Part shown: positions 60,523 through 64,000 of the stretch, piece after piece
How positions within the stretch are numbered: the stretch's first letter is position 1
Layout: every line of letters starts with the position of its first letter
Assembly (NCBI RefSeq): GCF_024506435.1
Contig: NZ_JANIET010000001.1
Span: 2,170,001 to 2,234,000, forward strand
DNA length: 64,000 nucleotides
Direction: 5' to 3'
DNA from: Pantoea trifolii
GTDB taxonomy: Bacteria > Pseudomonadota > Gammaproteobacteria > Enterobacterales > Enterobacteriaceae
Made by a program: the position numbers and the translations under genes
The notes under the pieces: generated by a model
Databases searched by the model: none
The model's input: only the letters and a program-made list of their open reading frames with translations
What the model was told of the DNA's origin: nothing

Positions 60523-60837
60523 ATGAATTTTTTCAAAGTCGTTGCAGGATTTATGATGGCTGCGGTAATGGCGCTGGCTCTTAGCGCGTGTGCACCCACA
60601 GCAACCAAAGAAGGCACTGGCGGTTACATCGACGATACCGTTGTGACCACCAAAGTTAAGGCTCAGCTATTGAATGACGAGTCGCTGAAATCGACCGAAA
60701 TCAATGTTGAAACCTTTAAGGGTAAAGTTCAGCTGAGCGGTTTTGTCAGCTCACCGCAGATGGCAAATCGCGCAGTGGCCGTAACGCGTAGCGTGGCAGG
60801 CGTGAAATCTGTGGTTAACAATATGCAGATCAAATAA
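60523..60837 (+). CDS. BON-domain lipoprotein
   Basis: 104 residues. The signal peptide ends in a lipobox (LSAC, Cys near residue 23). One BON domain follows (about 40-104; DDTVVTTKVKAQLL, GKVQLSGFV, AVAVTRSVAGVKSVVNNM). BON proteins such as OsmY and DolP bind membranes and are stress-linked; this one is a short single-BON form. It occupies the trpA-ompW gap where E. coli has yciGFE. It has its own leader with a CGCCGC...GCGGCG hairpin and its own terminator. The exact role is unknown. Confidence 0.85.
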   Translation: MNFFKVVAGFMMAAVMALALSACAPTATKEGTGGYIDDTVVTTKVKAQLLNDESLKSTEINVETFKGKVQLSGFVSSPQMANRAVAVTRSVAGVKSVVNNMQIK

Positions 60838-60842
60838 CACAA

Positions 60843-60864
60843 CGGGCGACCTTCGGGTCGCCCG
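60843..60864 (+). terminator. Terminator hairpin after the BON lipoprotein gene
   Basis: CGGGCGACC, loop TTCG, GGTCGCCCG. It lies between convergent genes; the T tail is weak (CTTCATTT). Confidence 0.7.
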
Positions 60865-60883
60865 CTTCATTTCTGGTTGCCGA

Positions 60884-61516
60884 TTAGAATCGATATCCCG
60901 CACCAAAGAAGAACACCCACGGATCAACACGCGTGTTGATGTTTTGCTGCTCACCGCCAGCTTTGAATTTCACTTCGGTATCAATATCCATGTACCACAG
61001 CGATGCGTTCAGCATCCAGTCGCGGTTGATTTGATAATCCAGACCAACTTGTCCGGCCATGCCCCACGAGTCTTTCACGCTCAGGTCGCTTAAGCCGGCA
61101 TCCTGTCCAGTCTGATTGAATTTAGCATCATAGAAGGTGGTGTAGTTGATACCCACGCCAACGTAGGGACGAACTTTGCTTTTGCTATCAAAGAAATAGT
61201 ACTGCGCCATTAAGGTTGGCGGCAGCTGGCGCACGGTGGCCAGATTTCCGGTGGCGCCCAGTCCAACCTTATGACGAAACGGTGTGGCGGCCAGCAGCTC
61301 AACGCCGATGTTATCCGTCGCCATATAGGTAAAGGTTAAACCCAACTGCGTATCGTTGCTGACGTTAAAGCCGCCCATGCCCAGCACATTGTCAGAGCCT
61401 TCGGTCGGACGGACGGTGGCGCTACCCGCGCGCATAAAGAAATCACCGGCTTCATGAGCCAGAGCCAGTTGCGGAATTGCCAGCGCCATCAGCAGTGCGC
61501 ATTTTGCCAGTTTCAT
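60884..61516 (-). CDS. ompW: Outer membrane protein W
   Basis: A 210-residue eight-stranded beta-barrel (E. coli 212). The signal peptide ends near ALA-HEAGDF; GVGINYTTFYD and a terminal aromatic strand ending GYRF are typical. OmpW is a small hydrophobic-channel porin and colicin S4 receptor, responsive to oxygen and stress. AAAGGAG precedes the ATG at 61516; 16 in-frame upstream residues are not used. A perfect FNR box lies about 120 bases upstream. Confidence 0.96.
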   Translation of the reverse strand: MKLAKCALLMALAIPQLALAHEAGDFFMRAGSATVRPTEGSDNVLGMGGFNVSNDTQLGLTFTYMATDNIGVELLAATPFRHKVGLGATGNLATVRQLPPTLMAQYYFFDSKSKVRPYVGVGINYTTFYDAKFNQTGQDAGLSDLSVKDSWGMAGQVGLDYQINRDWMLNASLWYMDIDTEVKFKAGGEQQNINTRVDPWVFFFGAGYRF

Positions 61517-61633
61517 AATCACTCCTTTGCCAAAAAAGATGGGTCTCATTGTTGAATGCGGCACAACATTTACCCCTTTTTTGGTAAAAGATCATCTGCA
61601 TCAATCCAAATTAATCACTTAAAAAACAATGGA

Positions 61634-61647
61634 TTGATTCAGATCAA
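61634..61647. promoter_or_regulatory. FNR box upstream of ompW
   Basis: TTGATTCAGATCAA is a perfect TTGAT-N4-ATCAA. Centred 41-42 bases before a possible start near 61599, it would let FNR activate ompW without oxygen, as known in E. coli. The divergent ykgJ-like gene could also be affected. Confidence 0.75.
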
Positions 61648-61761
61648 TTTTGTCCTTACACCGCGTAATAAAAGTCCGCTTGCGAAAATTTCTCGCCGTG
61701 ATTAATTTACCTTTCCCCTATGTGATTTTGGTTCGATGCCTTGGGAGTGGCGGGCGATCAG

Positions 61762-62178
61762 ATGAGCGATTCACTAAACCCTTGTATGACGTGTGGCGCA
61801 TGTTGCGCGCACTTTCGTGTCTCTTTTTACTGGGCCGAAGCCGATGATGGCGCCGGTGCCGTTCCCGTTGAATTAACCGAGCCGTTAGGCCTATTTATGC
61901 GCAATATGCGCGGCACCAACCAACACCAACCGCATTGTGTTGCGTTACAGGGCGAGGTCGGCGGCTGCGTCTCCTGCGGCATTTATCAGCAGCGTCCTTC
62001 GCCCTGCCGGGAGTTTTCGATGTCCGGCGAGAACGGTGAACTGAACGAAGCCTGCGATCGCGCCCGTGCTCGCTATGGTCTTCCTGCGCTTTTTCACCCT
62101 TCTTTACCTGTTATGACAGAAAGTTATCCCAATGCGGGTGCCAGCACGCCAGTAGAACATGTACAATCGCCGGGTTAA
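61762..62178 (+). CDS. YkgJ-family cysteine cluster protein
   Basis: 138 residues from [15 protein letters not shown]. The CxxCGACC cluster, further Cys in [18 protein letters not shown], and a later Cys (NEACDRAR) are those of the YkgJ/UPF0153 zinc- or iron-binding family. Function unknown. An upstream ATG at 61741 would add 7 residues. Confidence 0.85.
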   Translation: MSDSLNPCMTCGACCAHFRVSFYWAEADDGAGAVPVELTEPLGLFMRNMRGTNQHQPHCVALQGEVGGCVSCGIYQQRPSPCREFSMSGENGELNEACDRARARYGLPALFHPSLPVMTESYPNAGASTPVEHVQSPG

Positions 62179-62205
62179 TTAATCCGGTTCTTTCAAGGAG
62201 TTTAC

Positions 62206-62940
62206 ATGTCTATCACGGCAAGCTCGTTATACCGTGACACAGGAAATTTTTTGCGCCATCAGCTGGTTACTATTTTACTGCTGGCGCTGCTGACCTCGTT
62301 CATCACTGTGATCGTCGGCCACGCGTTAACGCCAGGTGAAGACCAGCTCTCATTATTGAGCCAGTCAGATGACAGCGCATCCTCGCTGTTTGAGCTGGTA
62401 CAAAATATGTCTCCGGATCAGCAGCGTATTTTGCTGCGCGCTTCCGCTGCAGGCACGTTTGCTGCATTGATTGGTAATACGCTGCTGCTGGGTGGCATGC
62501 TATTCCTGATCCCAATGGTGTCAGGCGGACAACGCGTGAGCGCGCTGCGTGCTATGGGTGCGTCTGCGCCGATCCTGCCAAAGCTGCTGCTGCAGACCTT
62601 TCTGATCACCTTGCTGGTACAGCTGGGCTTTATGGTGCTGATGGTACCGGGCGTGATTCTGGCCATCCTGTTTTCGCTGGCGCCGGTGATTCTCGCTAAT
62701 GAAAAGCTCGGCGTGATTGGCGCAATGCGCGCCAGTATGCGTCTCGCCTGGAAGAATATTAAGGTTATTGCACCGGCCATTGTGCTGTGGTTGCTGGCTA
62801 AAATTGTACTGATGTTCTTCTTTTCATCGCTGACCGTGCTGCCTGCCAACATCGCCTCCGTGGTGTTGAACGCGTTGGGTAATCTGGTCTCCGCTGTGCT
62901 GATTATCTATCTGTACCGGCTGTATATGCTGTTACGTTAA
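62206..62940 (+). CDS. yciC: Inner-membrane protein YciC (UPF0259)
   Basis: A 244-residue protein with about six transmembrane helices, similar to E. coli YciC (247). Its function is not established. AAGGAG precedes the ATG. The gene stands before yciB and yciA as in E. coli. Confidence 0.93.
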   Translation: MSITASSLYRDTGNFLRHQLVTILLLALLTSFITVIVGHALTPGEDQLSLLSQSDDSASSLFELVQNMSPDQQRILLRASAAGTFAALIGNTLLLGGMLFLIPMVSGGQRVSALRAMGASAPILPKLLLQTFLITLLVQLGFMVLMVPGVILAILFSLAPVILANEKLGVIGAMRASMRLAWKNIKVIAPAIVLWLLAKIVLMFFFSSLTVLPANIASVVLNALGNLVSAVLIIYLYRLYMLLR

Positions 62941-62944
62941 TCGT

Positions 62945-62968
62945 TATGGCGCTCTTCCGGGCGCCATA
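62945..62968 (+). terminator. Hairpin between yciC and yciB
   Basis: TATGGCGC and GCGCCATA arms, perfect over 8 bases, with no T run. It may be a weak terminator or an mRNA-stabilising hairpin in a yciCBA transcript. Confidence 0.4.
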
Positions 62969-62999
62969 GCTGAACGCTCCTGCTCTAATTGGAAACGCT

Positions 63000-63539
63000 A
63001 TGAAGCAGTTACTCGATTTTCTTCCCCTGGTGGTTTTCTTCATCTTCTACAAGCTATACGACATCTTTGTCGCCTCTGGCGCTTTGATTGTTGCCACCGG
63101 TTTGGCGCTGGTCGTCAGTTGGGTGCTCTATCGCAAGCTGGAAAAGATGACCATTTTCACCTTTGTGTTGGTTGCGGTATTCGGCACGTTAACGCTGGTA
63201 TTCCATAACGATGAATTCATCAAATGGAAAGTTACGGTTATTTATTCGCTATTTGCCGTTGCGCTTCTCTACAGCCAGTGGTTTATGAAGCAACCGCTGA
63301 TCCAAACCATGTTGGGTAAAGAGTTACAACTGCCGTCAGGCGTGTGGCGCAATCTCAACATTGCCTGGGCAATTTTCTTCCTCGCCTGCGGCTTAGCGAA
63401 TATTTATGTTGCGTTTTGGTTATCGCAGGAATTTTGGGTTAACTTTAAAGTGTTCGGTCTGACCGGCCTGACCCTACTCTTTACCCTATTAAGCGGCGTG
63501 TATATCTGGCGACAGATGCCGCAACAAGAACAAAAATAA
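63000..63539 (+). CDS. yciB: Inner-membrane protein YciB (septation protein A family)
   Basis: A 179-residue, five-helix membrane protein, exactly the E. coli length. It starts [20 protein letters not shown]. YciB interacts with elongation and division proteins and, with DcrB, affects envelope integrity. Confidence 0.96.
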   Translation: MKQLLDFLPLVVFFIFYKLYDIFVASGALIVATGLALVVSWVLYRKLEKMTIFTFVLVAVFGTLTLVFHNDEFIKWKVTVIYSLFAVALLYSQWFMKQPLIQTMLGKELQLPSGVWRNLNIAWAIFFLACGLANIYVAFWLSQEFWVNFKVFGLTGLTLLFTLLSGVYIWRQMPQQEQK

Positions 63540-63548
63540 TGCCACTCC

Positions 63549-63570
63549 GCCCGACAGCGTCGGGCTTCTC
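63549..63570 (+). terminator. Hairpin between yciB and yciA
   Basis: GCCCGAC-AGC-GTCGGGC followed by TTCTCTTC. A moderate intrinsic terminator. Confidence 0.55.
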
Positions 63571-63593
63571 TTCACCTGCAGAAGAACTGAGCA

Positions 63594-64000
63594 ATGGAAG
63601 AAAAACATAAGTCGCCGCAAGGCGAGATGGTGTTGCGTACCCTGGCCATGCCAGCGGATACCAATGCCAACGGTGATATCTTTGGTGGCTGGTTGATGTC
63701 GCAGATGGATATGGGCGGCGCAATCAAGGCGAAAGAGATTGCCGAAGGACGTGTTGTTACCGTGCGCGTGGATGGAATGACGTTCCTTAAACCCGTTGCG
63801 GTTGGCGATGTGGTGAGCTGCTACGCACGCTGCATCCGCACCGGCAACAGTTCCATGACCATTAACGTCGAAGTGTGGATCAAGAAAGTATCGTCCGAAC
63901 CGATTGGACAGACTTACTGCGCAACCGAAGCGGTATTTGTCTACGTTGCCGTCGACAATACCGGGCAATCTCGCCCATTACCGCCCGGCAGAAGCAATTT
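63594..64000 (+). CDS. yciA: Acyl-CoA thioesterase YciA (3' end beyond window)
   Basis: A hotdog-fold acyl-CoA thioester hydrolase, partial: 135 codons are visible and no stop is reached. LRTLAMPADTNANGDIFGGW and VTVRVDGMTFLKPVAVGDVV match E. coli YciA (132 residues), with the catalytic Asp in GDIFGGW. The C-terminus is slightly longer than in E. coli. tonB would be expected next. Confidence 0.95.
   Translation, partial: MEEKHKSPQGEMVLRTLAMPADTNANGDIFGGWLMSQMDMGGAIKAKEIAEGRVVTVRVDGMTFLKPVAVGDVVSCYARCIRTGNSSMTINVEVWIKKVSSEPIGQTYCATEAVFVYVAVDNTGQSRPLPPGRSN

Overview
The window is a contiguous piece of an enterobacterial chromosome. Gene order follows the E. coli tyrR-psp-sap-fabI-rnb-...-ribA-acnA-cysB-topA-...-trp-yciA block almost gene for gene. 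Several features point to Erwiniaceae, most likely Pantoea or a close relative: trpG and trpD are separate genes, an RpfF-type signal synthase is present, an ERIC-like element occurs, and a short GGTCGCCAT...ATGGCGACC palindrome is scattered between genes. The genus is inferred from synteny and protein similarity recalled from memory, not from a search. I found no tRNA, rRNA, CRISPR array, prophage or insertion sequence.

Layout. 1-3.7 kb: a sugar symporter / GH31 glycosidase operon (yicJ-yicI type) beside tyrR. 3.8-11.1 kb: tyrR, ycjF, ycjX and the phage-shock operon pspDCBA on the minus strand, with pspF divergent; the pspA sigma-54 promoter and an IHF site are readable. 11.0-11.1 kb: an apparently undescribed 34-codon isoleucine-rich gene with its own terminator. 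11.3-17.5 kb: sapABCDF and fabI. 17.6-24 kb: yciW, then a non-E. coli insert (LysR regulator, PTS EIICB, YdeP-like molybdo-oxidoreductase). 24-28.5 kb: rnb, cstA and a ybdD/yjiX homologue. 28.6-31.5 kb: rpfR (pdeR/yciR) convergent with rpfF, a fatty-acid (DSF-type) signalling pair. 31.6-33.6 kb: kdgT and an orphan araD-type epimerase.

33.8-46.3 kb: osmB, yciH-pyrF, lapAB, pgpB, ribA, acnA, a trio of very small genes (ymiA, yciX-like, ymiC), cysB and topA. 46.6-53.4 kb: yciN, sohB, yciK-btuR, rluB, a trypsin-like lipoprotein where E. coli has yciQ, yciO and rnm. 53.5-60.3 kb: the complete trp operon with promoter, TrpR operator, leader peptide, attenuator, trpE-G-D-CF-B-A and final terminator. 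60.5-64 kb: a BON-domain lipoprotein, ompW, a YkgJ-type protein, yciC, yciB and the start of yciA, which runs off the end.

Functional groups: envelope stress and envelope homeostasis (psp, sap, lapAB, pgpB, osmB, ompW), central and carbon-starvation metabolism (acnA, cstA, kdgT, GH31), amino-acid control (tyrR, cysB, trp), RNA and DNA housekeeping (rnb, rluB, topA, rnm), and c-di-GMP/fatty-acid signalling (rpfR-rpfF). Differences from the E. coli order sit at defined joints: before tyrR, yciW/rnb, rnb/pdeR, pdeR/osmB, rluB/yciO and trpA/ompW. The lineage-specific genes are there.
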